Positions 24,936 to 32,686 of a DNA stretch of 43,056 nt are shown one piece after another. The stretch comes from Chryseobacterium gleum. GTDB taxonomy: Bacteria; Bacteroidota; Bacteroidia; Flavobacteriales_D; Crocinitomicaceae. Location: contig CAMDMY010000018.1 of assembly GCA_945902775.1 (NCBI GenBank), positions 1 through 43,056 of the forward strand, read 5' to 3'. The position numbers and the translations under genes were made by a program. The notes beneath the pieces were generated by a model. That model saw nothing but the letters and a program-made list of their open reading frames with translations. It was not told the DNA's origin and searched no databases. The first letter of the stretch is position 1. The number at the start of each line of letters is the position of its first letter.

Positions 24936-25358
24936 ATGAAATTCATAAATATCATTTATAAAACTCTCATTTTGATGTTTAGCTTAATTTTACTTTTTCA
25001 TCTTTCAATAATCATAGGTTTAATCGATTATTCAATAGTTTGGGGAGGAAGATTAAATTCTAAAAGTGAAATGTATTCATTTGAATTTACTTCAATTTTG
25101 TTAAATCTGTTTTTTTTAATGATTGTTTTGGTGGATTCGAAATCAATCAAATTAAAAGTGAATCCCAAATATCTTCTAATTTCTTATTGGTTGATGTTTA
25201 TTCTTTTCTTTTTCAATACGTTAGGTAATTTATTTTCTAAAAGCAGTTTGGAAACAAAAATTTTCACCCCTGTTACTATTGTATTGACTATCTTATGTTT
25301 AATGATAATTCTATTAAAAAGGAAGGAAAAGAATGAGAATGCTAAAAAGTTCTATTAA
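24936..25358 (+). CDS. Small four-helix membrane protein, unknown
   Basis: The 140 residues hold four predicted membrane helices (about 7-30, 45-65, 78-98 and 108-127) and a short Lys/Asn-rich cytoplasmic tail (KRKEKNENAKK). I recognise no family; the pattern resembles small uncharacterised flavobacterial inner-membrane proteins. Its stop overlaps the next start by 1 nt (TAATG), so it is translationally coupled to a T9SS cargo gene. Whether it helps that cargo is not known. Confidence 0.75.
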   Translation: MKFINIIYKTLILMFSLILLFHLSIIIGLIDYSIVWGGRLNSKSEMYSFEFTSILLNLFFLMIVLVDSKSIKLKVNPKYLLISYWLMFILFFFNTLGNLFSKSSLETKIFTPVTIVLTILCLMIILLKRKEKNENAKKFY

Positions 25359-26902
25359 TGAGATTTAAAAGTATAATTAGCTTTCTATTCTGCAGTTGTA
25401 TAAATCTTGTTTTTTCACAAAATTGTGGCGATGTACAAGTTTTAAGTAGTAATCAGTCAATTCAGATTAATACAAGAATTCATCAATTAGATAGTTTATT
25501 GAAAATTGAAAATGTAGTTAAAATAGATTCAATCAGTACGATTTTAAAAAATGATTTTGATTCAGAAGGAGGGAAGCCTGACGCTCAAGAAACTTATTTT
25601 AATTTAACGTCAGCAACCAATTGGTTGGATTTAACGAATTCAATTTCATTATCTAGACTTTTAATTGACAAAGATAGTTTGGTTTATGCTAATCTTTGGA
25701 AGTCAGCATTAGGATTAAAACCACCTTCCTATCAACCGAACTCTTTGTTTTTAAGGGCTTCGGCAGAAATTGCTGCTGGATTACTTAAAATTGCTCAAAA
25801 GGAAACAGAGTTAGTTCGTAAAAATAACTATACAAATTGGGCAGTTAGAGCCTTGGATAGTTTAGCTACAATGCAGTTGACGAATGGTGCATTTCCATTT
25901 CCTGATTTAAGAATGTATGGCGATCCAACATTTACTTCAATCATCAATAATTTTATGATTTCATGTGGAAATGATTCTGTAAATGTTTTAAAAAATGGTT
26001 GGATAATCGATGATAAAGGAACAGGAGAATTTAAGTTTGATGCTGGTGTGATTTCAAATGCCTATTATGAAGCTTATCTTTTAACGAATAAAGCTAATTA
26101 TAAGTCGATTGTAGTTTCTTTAGGTGACTATTTTAAAACGTTATCATTTAATTCTAACTACAATTACAACACATTTGTATCATTAGGATTGACGAGAGCT
26201 TATCAATTAACTAACGACACTTCTTACCTTAATCGTGCAATTAAAACTATTCGACTTTCAGTTTTACCTGGACAATTAACCAATGGAAGATGGGTAGACG
26301 GTCACAATGCAAATTCTAGGTATCATAGTATTATTTTACAAAACTGTCTACCAACTAATTCGTTGATTACAAACACGAATAGTAAAAATGAAATTGAAAG
26401 TATGAATTTTAAAGCAGTGAAAAACATGCTAGATTATACTTATAAATGTGGCTCAAGTACTGGTTTTAGATGGTTAATGAAAGCTTCTGCTAATCAATTA
26501 GAACTTTATACACCTCAATTTAATGACTCTATTAAAAGCTTAATTGGAAGATATATTAATCAATCTAATTTGAATGGTAAATATTTAGATGTTCCAACGA
26601 TGGGGGAGTATTTTGAATTGCTTGATTTTACTAATTCGTTAAATGAAAATGAGAAAAAGGTCAGTTTAAATGTTTATCCAAATCCTTTTGAAAATCAATT
26701 GTTTGTGAATTTTAGAAGTAGTGGTCTTAAACTTCAGTTAAAATTAATCAATTCGATTGGAGTAGTTGAAATTGAGGAAGTTAAAGTATGTGATGTGAAT
26801 CAAATTATAGTAGATACTTCAAAATTGAAAAAGGGGATTTATTTTCTTCAAATTGAAGATGGAAATGGAATGAATTTTAAACAAAAATTAGTTAAGTTTT
26901 AA
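25358..26902 (+). CDS. T9SS cargo with alpha-toroid domain and type A sorting domain
   Basis: The 514-residue protein has a signal peptide (about 1-20, ending LVFSQ), an alpha-helical central domain (about 60-420) and a C-terminal type A T9SS sorting domain (about 435-514: LNVYPNPFENQLFV, then LKKGIYFLQIEDGNG and a KLVKF end). The helical part (NWAVRALDSLATMQLTNGAFPFPDLR, and paired helices that follow) resembles (alpha/alpha)6 barrel glycan-active enzymes, but the family and catalytic residues are not clear. It should be exported by the T9SS and anchored to or released from the cell surface. Confidence 0.8.
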   Translation: MRFKSIISFLFCSCINLVFSQNCGDVQVLSSNQSIQINTRIHQLDSLLKIENVVKIDSISTILKNDFDSEGGKPDAQETYFNLTSATNWLDLTNSISLSRLLIDKDSLVYANLWKSALGLKPPSYQPNSLFLRASAEIAAGLLKIAQKETELVRKNNYTNWAVRALDSLATMQLTNGAFPFPDLRMYGDPTFTSIINNFMISCGNDSVNVLKNGWIIDDKGTGEFKFDAGVISNAYYEAYLLTNKANYKSIVVSLGDYFKTLSFNSNYNYNTFVSLGLTRAYQLTNDTSYLNRAIKTIRLSVLPGQLTNGRWVDGHNANSRYHSIILQNCLPTNSLITNTNSKNEIESMNFKAVKNMLDYTYKCGSSTGFRWLMKASANQLELYTPQFNDSIKSLIGRYINQSNLNGKYLDVPTMGEYFELLDFTNSLNENEKKVSLNVYPNPFENQLFVNFRSSGLKLQLKLINSIGVVEIEEVKVCDVNQIIVDTSKLKKGIYFLQIEDGNGMNFKQKLVKF

Positions 26903-26916
26903 ATGGTTTCTTTTTT

Positions 26917-26958
26917 CAATCTCAACCTCAACCTTAACCTTAACCTCAACCTCAACCT
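26917..26958. repeat. Hexamer array (YAAYCT)7 between convergent genes
   Basis: Seven hexamers in a row: CAATCT, CAACCT, CAACCT, TAACCT, TAACCT, CAACCT, CAACCT. It begins 15 nt after the cargo stop and ends 6 nt before the DUF4159 stop. It is not an inverted repeat. Only positions 1 and 4 vary, so it is a clean short tandem repeat related to the arms of the 8200-8250 hairpin. Confidence 0.8.
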
Positions 26959-26963
26959 TATTC

Positions 26964-27614
26964 CTATCTACCCATAAAAGCATACATCAAAATATTAGCT
27001 CCCATTTGAAGTGCCTGACGTCTTTTATCTGCTGAATCTCCGTGAACTTGAGAATCTTCCCAACCATCACTCAAATCTGTTTCATACGTGTAAATACAAA
27101 CTAAACGACCATCAACAATAATTCCAAAAGCTTGTGGACGTTTACCATCGTGTTCGTGAATTTTAGGTAAACCATTAAAGTCAAATTTTTGGTGAAAAAC
27201 AGGATGATTAAAAGGTAGTTCAACTAATTCATTATTAGGAAATACTTTTTTAAGTTCAGTTCGAATGAATTGATCCATTCCGTAATTATCATCAATGTGC
27301 AAAAATCCACCACCTAACAAATAATTACGAAGATTTTCTGCTTCAGTAGGAGAGAAGACCACATTTCCGTGCCCTGTCATATGAACGAAAGGATATAGAA
27401 ATAAATTCTGACTTCCCACCTCAACGTAAGGTACTTCTTTTGAAATATTCGTAGCTAAATTTTGATTACTAAATGTTATCAGATTAGGAAGAGCAGTTGG
27501 ATTGGCATAATAATCCCCACCACCGTTGTATTTTAAAACAGCTAATTGATACGTTCCCTGTGAAAAAGTAATATACCCAATCGAAATAAAAATAAATACT
27601 ATTAATTGTTTCAT
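26964..27614 (-). CDS. Secreted DUF4159 protein
   Basis: From the ATG at 27614 the protein is 216 residues: signal peptide (about 1-18, ending TFSQ) and a DUF4159 domain with its class I amidotransferase-like fold. It contains the family phrases VLKYNGGGDYYANP, HMTGHGNVVFS, GGGFLHIDDNYGMD and HPVF. The catalytic-type residues of true amidotransferases are not kept; the fold may bind carbohydrate or protein. Function unknown. A longer TTG start at 27620 exists but adds only two residues. It follows rsmE by 71 nt, a gap filled by a perfect palindrome. Confidence 0.88.
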   Translation of the reverse strand: MKQLIVFIFISIGYITFSQGTYQLAVLKYNGGGDYYANPTALPNLITFSNQNLATNISKEVPYVEVGSQNLFLYPFVHMTGHGNVVFSPTEAENLRNYLLGGGFLHIDDNYGMDQFIRTELKKVFPNNELVELPFNHPVFHQKFDFNGLPKIHEHDGKRPQAFGIIVDGRLVCIYTYETDLSDGWEDSQVHGDSADKRRQALQMGANILMYAFMGR

Positions 27615-27632
27615 TTTCAATATTTTTATTAT

Positions 27633-27684
27633 TGGTTTTATAACATAGGATAGGATTTAAATCCTATCCTATGTTATAAAACCA
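27633..27684. repeat. Perfect 52-bp palindrome
   Basis: Bases 27633-27658 are the exact reverse complement of 27659-27684, with no unpaired loop; the centre is GGATTTAAATCC and the arms contain a repeated ATAGG. It starts 1 nt after the rsmE stop codon and ends 18 nt before the DUF4159 start codon. There is no T-run beyond it, so an ordinary terminator is not the best reading; as RNA it would fold into a very stable hairpin between the two genes. Confidence 0.92.
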
Positions 27685-27685
27685 T

Positions 27686-28393
27686 TTAATTTTTTAAATT
27701 ATCAATTATCATCTTCCCTTGCATCACTGCGTAAAGTCCTGCCGTTTCAGTTCTTAATCTATTTTTCCCTAAAGTAATTGTTGAATATCCAGATTTTAAA
27801 GCCTTTTCAACTTCAACAATAGAAAAATCACCTTCTGGACCAATTAAAATAGGGCAATCAGTTTTTTTTAATTTTTCAGAGATTGAAAACTTTTCACCTT
27901 CATAACAATGAGCAATTAAGCCTTTTGGGTGAAGTTTTAAGAAAGAATTAAAATCAACTAACGCATTCAATTTTGGTAAAAAAAGACGTTTTGATTGTTT
28001 CATTGCAGCAACAAGAATTTTCTCTAATCGTTCTTCTTTCACAATTTTACGTTCTGAATTTGAGCAAAGAAGAAGCGTAATTTCAGTCACTCCAATTTCA
28101 GTTGCTTTTTCTAAAAACCATTCAATGCGATCTATTATTTTAGTAGGAGCGATAGCTATATGTAAATTGGTGCCCGGCACTTCTTCCGTTATTTTTGAGA
28201 CGATTTCTACCTTGCAATGTTTTGGGTGAGCTTCGATTATTTTAGTAACAAACTCAATACCCTTTCCGTTTAAAATGGCAACATTATCTCCAGTGGATAA
28301 ACGCATAACCTTACAAGCATGCTTAGATTCTTCTTCGTTTAAAACGTGAGTCTTCGCATCAATTGAAATACTTGGGTCGTAAAATAAATGCAT
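27686..28393 (-). CDS. rsmE: 16S rRNA (uracil1498-N3)-methyltransferase
   Basis: The 235-residue protein matches RsmE: an N-terminal PUA-like domain (about 1-75, HACKVMRLSTGD) and a SPOUT methyltransferase domain with the trefoil-knot phrases LIGPEGDFS and TLGKNRLRTETAGLYAV. It methylates N3 of U1498 in 16S rRNA using S-adenosylmethionine. The gene starts 1 nt after the holA stop, so the two are one transcript. Length fits the family (about 235-245). Confidence 0.95.
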   Translation of the reverse strand: MHLFYDPSISIDAKTHVLNEEESKHACKVMRLSTGDNVAILNGKGIEFVTKIIEAHPKHCKVEIVSKITEEVPGTNLHIAIAPTKIIDRIEWFLEKATEIGVTEITLLLCSNSERKIVKEERLEKILVAAMKQSKRLFLPKLNALVDFNSFLKLHPKGLIAHCYEGEKFSISEKLKKTDCPILIGPEGDFSIVEVEKALKSGYSTITLGKNRLRTETAGLYAVMQGKMIIDNLKN

Positions 28394-28394
28394 A

Positions 28395-29393
28395 TTAGTG
28401 TAATAAACGGTAAATCATTTCTCTCATTAAATCACCTTGTGTGAATGAAGAGTTTCCAATTCCTTTCGCTTTCAAATCGTATTCGTGAAGAATAGCAATG
28501 TTGGCGGCAATTTTCTTTGGATTATAAACTTTAGAAGCGTTGATATATTGTGTCGCTACAAATGGATGTATTTTTAAGTCCGAAGCTACAGCTTGTGAAG
28601 ATTTATTTGGAAGAAAGTGAATACGCATTAATTTGCTAAAGAAATTAAAGGTTGAAGGAACCACCACCATCATATCACCCGCTTTCGGATTGTGTTCAAA
28701 ATAATTTACAATTTTAAACGCTTTAGGTACATCTCTAACAGCAATAGCATTTGTTAATTCGAACGGATTGTAATCTTTTGAAATACCAATGTTTTCTTCG
28801 ATATGGACATCGTTTATATCTGTACCTTTTTCAAGAAGTAAAAATAATTTTTCAAGTTCATTTGTAATTCTACTTAAATCATTACCTAAAAATTCAGAAA
28901 GTAAAATACTTGCTTTTGAAGTAATTCCATATCCTACACTCTTTACATAGTTAGAAATCCATTCGGCTAGTTGATATTCTTTTACTTTTTCAGATTTGAA
29001 CATCAACCCATTTTTAGCAACCATTTTAGCTAATTTTTTTCGTGTATCGAACGTTTTGTATTTATAATTGATTACAAAAACGGTTAAATCAGAAGGGTTT
29101 TCAAAATAGGTTTCTAGTGAGTCAAAATCTTTCAGATCTTGTGCTTCTTTTATGATAACTAATTTTCGAGCAGCCATCATAGGATAACCTCTCGCTTCAG
29201 AAATAATATTTAAGACTTCAGAATCTTTTCCATACATAACGGCTTGATTGAAATCTCTTTCGTGATCTTCAAGCACATTTTCAACCAAAGCTTTTGTGAT
29301 TTCATCAATAAAAAATCCTTCCTCTCCGTGAAGAAAATAAATCTTCTCGAATTTTTTATTTTTAATGTCTTTTATAATTAGTTTGTGTGGCAT
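28395..29393 (-). CDS. holA: DNA polymerase III subunit delta
   Basis: The 332 residues fit HolA in length and pattern: N-terminal AAA+-like domain (KKFEKIYFLHGEEGFFIDEI), helices with FELTNAIAVRDVPKAFKI, and a C-terminal collar domain (HEYDLKAKGIGNS, EMIYRLL). Delta is the clamp-loader subunit that opens the beta sliding clamp. The AAA+ P-loop is not functional in delta, and no GxxGxGKT is seen here, as expected. An imperfect hairpin of repeats separates it from the TsaC gene upstream. rsmE follows at 1 nt. Confidence 0.92.
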   Translation of the reverse strand: MPHKLIIKDIKNKKFEKIYFLHGEEGFFIDEITKALVENVLEDHERDFNQAVMYGKDSEVLNIISEARGYPMMAARKLVIIKEAQDLKDFDSLETYFENPSDLTVFVINYKYKTFDTRKKLAKMVAKNGLMFKSEKVKEYQLAEWISNYVKSVGYGITSKASILLSEFLGNDLSRITNELEKLFLLLEKGTDINDVHIEENIGISKDYNPFELTNAIAVRDVPKAFKIVNYFEHNPKAGDMMVVVPSTFNFFSKLMRIHFLPNKSSQAVASDLKIHPFVATQYINASKVYNPKKIAANIAILHEYDLKAKGIGNSSFTQGDLMREMIYRLLH

Positions 29394-29404
29394 ATTTTCT
29401 ATTT

Positions 29405-29496
29405 TTTAGACTTTAAGATTTTAAGATTCAAGATTTTAAGACTTATTCAATTCATTTAGTCTTGAGTCTTATCGTCTTGTGTCTTTTAGTCTAGAA
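29405..29496. repeat. Long imperfect hairpin of AAGATT/AGTCTT units
   Basis: The left arm (29405-29443) repeats AAGACT or AAGATT units every 7-8 nt; the right arm (about 29457-29496) repeats AGTCTT-like units at the same period, with a 13-nt spacer. The arms complement each other imperfectly over about 38 nt. The block fills the gap between the TsaC stop and the holA start on the minus strand. No T-run follows. Confidence 0.7.
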
Positions 29497-29497
29497 T

Positions 29498-30055
29498 CTA
29501 TTCTCTAATAATCTTAAATGTTCCAGCCTCGTCAATTTTTATTATTTGTGAAGGCAAGGTCATTTGTTCAGTTAATCGCTCTTCGATAATACCATCTACT
29601 CCTTTTTTTATTTGGTCAGAAATTTCAGCAAAAGTATGAGGTGAAGGTTTACCTGATAAGTTAGCGGAAGTACTGATTAGAGGTTTTTTTAATCCACGAA
29701 TTAGTTTAATACATGTTGGGTCCTTTGTAATACGAATACCTACCGAACCATCTGCAGCTACAACTGAAGGAGCTAAATTTCTAGCATTCGGATAAATAAT
29801 AGTCAAAGGTCGAACTGCAGCATCTCCTAATTCGTAGCAAACTTCATGAAATTCAGGTATATATCTTTCGACCATTTGCCAGCTATCTACTAAAACTATG
29901 AAACTATTTTCAGCAGGTCGATTCTTGATAGACATAATTTTCTGACAAGCATCTTCATTTGTAGCATCACACCCAATTCCCCAAATGGTATCGGTTGGAT
30001 ATAATATTGTTTTCCCAGTTTTTAATAAATCGATGTATGTTTGAATATCTGACAT
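29498..30055 (-). CDS. L-threonylcarbamoyladenylate synthase (TsaC/Sua5 family)
   Basis: The 185 residues form one YrdC domain with the nucleotide phrase PTDTIWGIGCD at 20-30, the K-x-R motif K44-N-R46 and the S-x-N motif S130-A-N132 in STSANLSG. These are the residues that bind ATP and carbonate/threonine in t6A synthesis. The enzyme makes threonylcarbamoyl-AMP for the tRNA t6A37 modification. At this length it is a TsaC-like form without the extra C-terminal Sua5 domain. It follows trmD by 33 nt on the same strand, which groups two tRNA modification enzymes. A second YrdC paralog at 5494-6111 lacks both motifs. Confidence 0.92.
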   Translation of the reverse strand: MSDIQTYIDLLKTGKTILYPTDTIWGIGCDATNEDACQKIMSIKNRPAENSFIVLVDSWQMVERYIPEFHEVCYELGDAAVRPLTIIYPNARNLAPSVVAADGSVGIRITKDPTCIKLIRGLKKPLISTSANLSGKPSPHTFAEISDQIKKGVDGIIEERLTEQMTLPSQIIKIDEAGTFKIIRE

Positions 30056-30088
30056 AATGAATGTTCCTTTTTAAAATGAGAATTCTGT

Positions 30089-30766
30089 TTATTTATCCAA
30101 TAAATCTGGTCGTTTGTCTTTGGTTCTCTCCATCGCTTTTTCTTCTCTCCATTTTTCAATTTTGGCAAAATCTCCTGAAAGTAAAACTTCCGGAACTTCC
30201 CATCCATTAAAACTTGGAGGTCTAGTATAGACAGGTGGAGATAGTAAATCATCCTGAAAACAATCTGTAAGTGCAGAAGTTTCATCGTTTAAAACACCTG
30301 GAATTAAACGAACAATACTGTCAACTAAAACTGCTGCCCCCAATTCACCACCCGATAAAACGTATGAACCAATTGATATTTCTCTTGTAATATAATGTTC
30401 TCTAATACGCTCATCTACACCTTTATAGTGACCACAAAGAATCAATAAGTTTTCAGATAAACTCATTGTATTGCAAATAGATTGTTCCAAAAGTTCACCA
30501 TCTGGCGACATATAAATAACATCGTCATAATTTCTTTCCGATTTCAATTTCTCAATCGCAGCAGCAATTGGTTCAATTGACATTACCATTCCAGCCCCAC
30601 CGCCATATTGATAATCATCAACATTTTTATGCTTGTTTGTAGAATAATCACGAATATTATGTATATGAATTTCAACATGACCTTTGTCTTGAGCACGTTG
30701 CATAATTGAAGCTGAAAAAGGGCTATCAAGTAATTGAGGGAGAACTGTAAGAATATCTATGCGCAT
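30089..30766 (-). CDS. trmD: tRNA (guanine37-N1)-methyltransferase
   Basis: The 225-residue SPOUT enzyme opens [17 protein letters not shown] and has the knot phrases [22 protein letters not shown] and [25 protein letters not shown], with the catalytic Asp in that last segment. It makes m1G37 next to the anticodon and prevents frameshifting. Its usual neighbours rpsP, rimM and rplS are absent here. The ATG is only 5 nt from the last base of a TATATTTG element, so the message is probably leaderless. The GT4 gene that lies upstream on the same strand ends 70 nt before. Confidence 0.96.
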   Translation of the reverse strand: MRIDILTVLPQLLDSPFSASIMQRAQDKGHVEIHIHNIRDYSTNKHKNVDDYQYGGGAGMVMSIEPIAAAIEKLKSERNYDDVIYMSPDGELLEQSICNTMSLSENLLILCGHYKGVDERIREHYITREISIGSYVLSGGELGAAVLVDSIVRLIPGVLNDETSALTDCFQDDLLSPPVYTRPPSFNGWEVPEVLLSGDFAKIEKWREEKAMERTKDKRPDLLDK

Positions 30767-30770
30767 ACTA

Positions 30771-30778
30771 CAAATATA
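30771..30778 (-). promoter_or_regulatory. -7 element (TATATTTG) directly before trmD
   Basis: Exact TAnnTTTG match on the minus strand with only 4 nt before the trmD ATG. A TTG at 30802-30804 stands 23 nt upstream, the far end of the known spacing. Transcription would start at or within a base or two of the A of ATG. Confidence 0.6.
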
Positions 30779-30835
30779 ATAAAAAGAAGATTGAAAAGTA
30801 TCAATTTTTCATCTCAAATTACTCGTTCTAGCTGC

Positions 30836-31954
30836 TTAAATAGTTTCTGAAAATTGAATTAATTTTTCAGCGAAATTGTCCCAAGATTTTAATTCATTTT
30901 CTTTTTGAATCGTCATTGAAAAATTTTCCTTCAGATTGTTAATGAAATAAGAATCAATTGATTGTTTGATTTCTAATGAATTTGGTGTTTCGACAATTAA
31001 ACCTGTTTTATTATGATGAATAGTTTCTTTTAAACCTCCAACATCTGTAGCAATAATAGGTAGACAAAAGTGATTTGAAATTGCCGTTATTCCTGATTGA
31101 GTTGCTGATTTATAAGGTAATATACACACATCAGCTGCAGAGAAAAATGTAGTTACTTCATTGTCGTTTATGTATCTATTGTTAAGGTGTATTCGTTCTT
31201 TATTGGGAGAATTCTCAATAATAGCCTCATATTTTTCAAAGGAGCCATAAACTTCACCTGCTATAACTAGTTGATAATCTGAATCTAACAAATTAAAGGC
31301 TTCTAAAAGTAAATCGAGACCTTTGTAATCGCGAATTAGACCAAAAAACAAGAGTGTTTTTTTATCGGTTTCTATATTTAATGTTTTTTGTGCTACTGTT
31401 TGATTAATCTTTTCTCCGAAATGGGTATAAACCGGATGATCAATTCGAAGGTACTTAGCATTTGGTTTTAAACTTATTAAATCATTCAATACTGCATCTG
31501 ACATCACTATAAACCCATCCGTTTTTGATAAGAAAAATTTATTGAAAGGAATATCAAAAAAACGTTTTTCATGCGGAATAACATTATGTAAAATTGATAT
31601 TTGCTTTGTTTTCTTAGGTATTAATCGAGCGATAATTCCCATCGCTGGACCAAAAAATGACATCCAATAATTAGAAATATAAATATCTGATTTAGAATTC
31701 TTAATTGCTGAAGCGCTGGAAATGAAACTCAAAGGATTCATGGAATCTAAAACACGTGTAGCTGGAATTTTATCAGCAATATCTTTTTCGGTAACTAATT
31801 GTGTTTGACCAGGAAATAAGAAGTTTGGATATTGTCTTTTAAAAGTAAAAGCTTGAACAGAATGTTTTTTTTCAATCGAACGATAGAGTAGGGCACTAAA
31901 TTGAGCGATACCACCACGGAAAGGATAAAATGCTGAAAAAATAGAAACTTTCAT
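30836..31954 (-). CDS. GT4-family glycosyltransferase (GT-B fold)
   Basis: The 372-residue cytoplasmic protein has the GT-B layout: N-terminal acceptor domain (SAFYPFRGGIAQFSALL) and C-terminal nucleotide-sugar domain with LLFFGLIRDYKGLDLLLEAF, VCILPYKSATQSGI and PIIATDVGGLKETI. It would transfer a sugar from a nucleotide donor with retention; donor and acceptor are not readable. It is the last gene of a five-gene minus-strand operon with another glycosyltransferase and a phosphatase, which points to a surface glycan or glycolipid. Confidence 0.88.
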   Translation of the reverse strand: MKVSIFSAFYPFRGGIAQFSALLYRSIEKKHSVQAFTFKRQYPNFLFPGQTQLVTEKDIADKIPATRVLDSMNPLSFISSASAIKNSKSDIYISNYWMSFFGPAMGIIARLIPKKTKQISILHNVIPHEKRFFDIPFNKFFLSKTDGFIVMSDAVLNDLISLKPNAKYLRIDHPVYTHFGEKINQTVAQKTLNIETDKKTLLFFGLIRDYKGLDLLLEAFNLLDSDYQLVIAGEVYGSFEKYEAIIENSPNKERIHLNNRYINDNEVTTFFSAADVCILPYKSATQSGITAISNHFCLPIIATDVGGLKETIHHNKTGLIVETPNSLEIKQSIDSYFINNLKENFSMTIQKENELKSWDNFAEKLIQFSETI

Positions 31955-31960
31955 AGTAAT

Positions 31961-32656
31961 TTATTCAAAACCGTAACCGATACATTTATAATGAATTTCA
32001 CTTCCTTTTCTAACGTCTAAAGTATCAAAATTGGCAATCGTAAGATTTTTATATGTTTTTTGAATCAAACCTATATTTGCAGCGTATTTGTAACTATCTA
32101 TTTTATAGTCGATTAAAGAAAAGAATTTATCGTTTGAAACGGTTACTGTTGAATCAAATGATAGGCCAGTTAAATTATAAGGTAAATGTATATCTGAATA
32201 ATAATATTTTAACGAATCTAGCATATTAAAAGCATTAGGATTCCATTTTTTATCAGTTGTTGGAGCAAAGACTAATTTTATTACTCGTTGATTTTCTTCA
32301 ACTAATTCAGCTTTATTATTTTCAATTACAGCAGTCCATAAATCTGTAAACACCCATAAATCAGTACTTGATTTTCGTTTGTAGCGTTTGAATTCTCGAA
32401 CCATTCTTCCTTGATTGTCAGTGATTTCGTTTCCAATTACCGTCTTTAATTGGTAAAAGGATGTGTCATGTTGCGGACTTACCGCTACGTCATGAAACAT
32501 TTCTTGTACTTCATAGATAGTATATCGACCTTCAATTAACCCGAAATAGTTTGTGTGCATTTTAGGTAAATCTACTTTCTTTTTTTTACAACTAGTGCTT
32601 TCTAAAGCAAGTATGCTTATTAAAATTATGATTAAAAATTTAAAATGAGTTTTCAT
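31961..32656 (-). CDS. Lipoprotein of unknown function
   Basis: The 231-residue protein has a lipoprotein signal ending LESTSC (Cys23) followed by four lysines, then a beta-rich domain with WVFTDLWTAVIEN and phrases on both sides. I recognise no family. The basic residues after the lipid cysteine differ from the usual acidic surface-export signal of Bacteroidetes lipoproteins, so it probably faces the periplasm. It lies between the YwqK-like and GT4 genes (30-nt and 6-nt gaps). Confidence 0.75.
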   Translation of the reverse strand: MKTHFKFLIIILISILALESTSCKKKKVDLPKMHTNYFGLIEGRYTIYEVQEMFHDVAVSPQHDTSFYQLKTVIGNEITDNQGRMVREFKRYKRKSSTDLWVFTDLWTAVIENNKAELVEENQRVIKLVFAPTTDKKWNPNAFNMLDSLKYYYSDIHLPYNLTGLSFDSTVTVSNDKFFSLIDYKIDSYKYAANIGLIQKTYKNLTIANFDTLDVRKGSEIHYKCIGYGFE

Positions 32657-32686
32657 ATTTCTGTATACGAACTTACGAAAAATGGG

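Noticed and set aside
26917-26958. CRISPR array or telomere
   Set aside because: Units are 6 nt with no spacers, and the locus is internal to a gene-dense region.
30022-30285. Minus-strand open frame of 87 codons within trmD
   Set aside because: It lies in another frame of the well-conserved trmD gene and has no domain or start signal.
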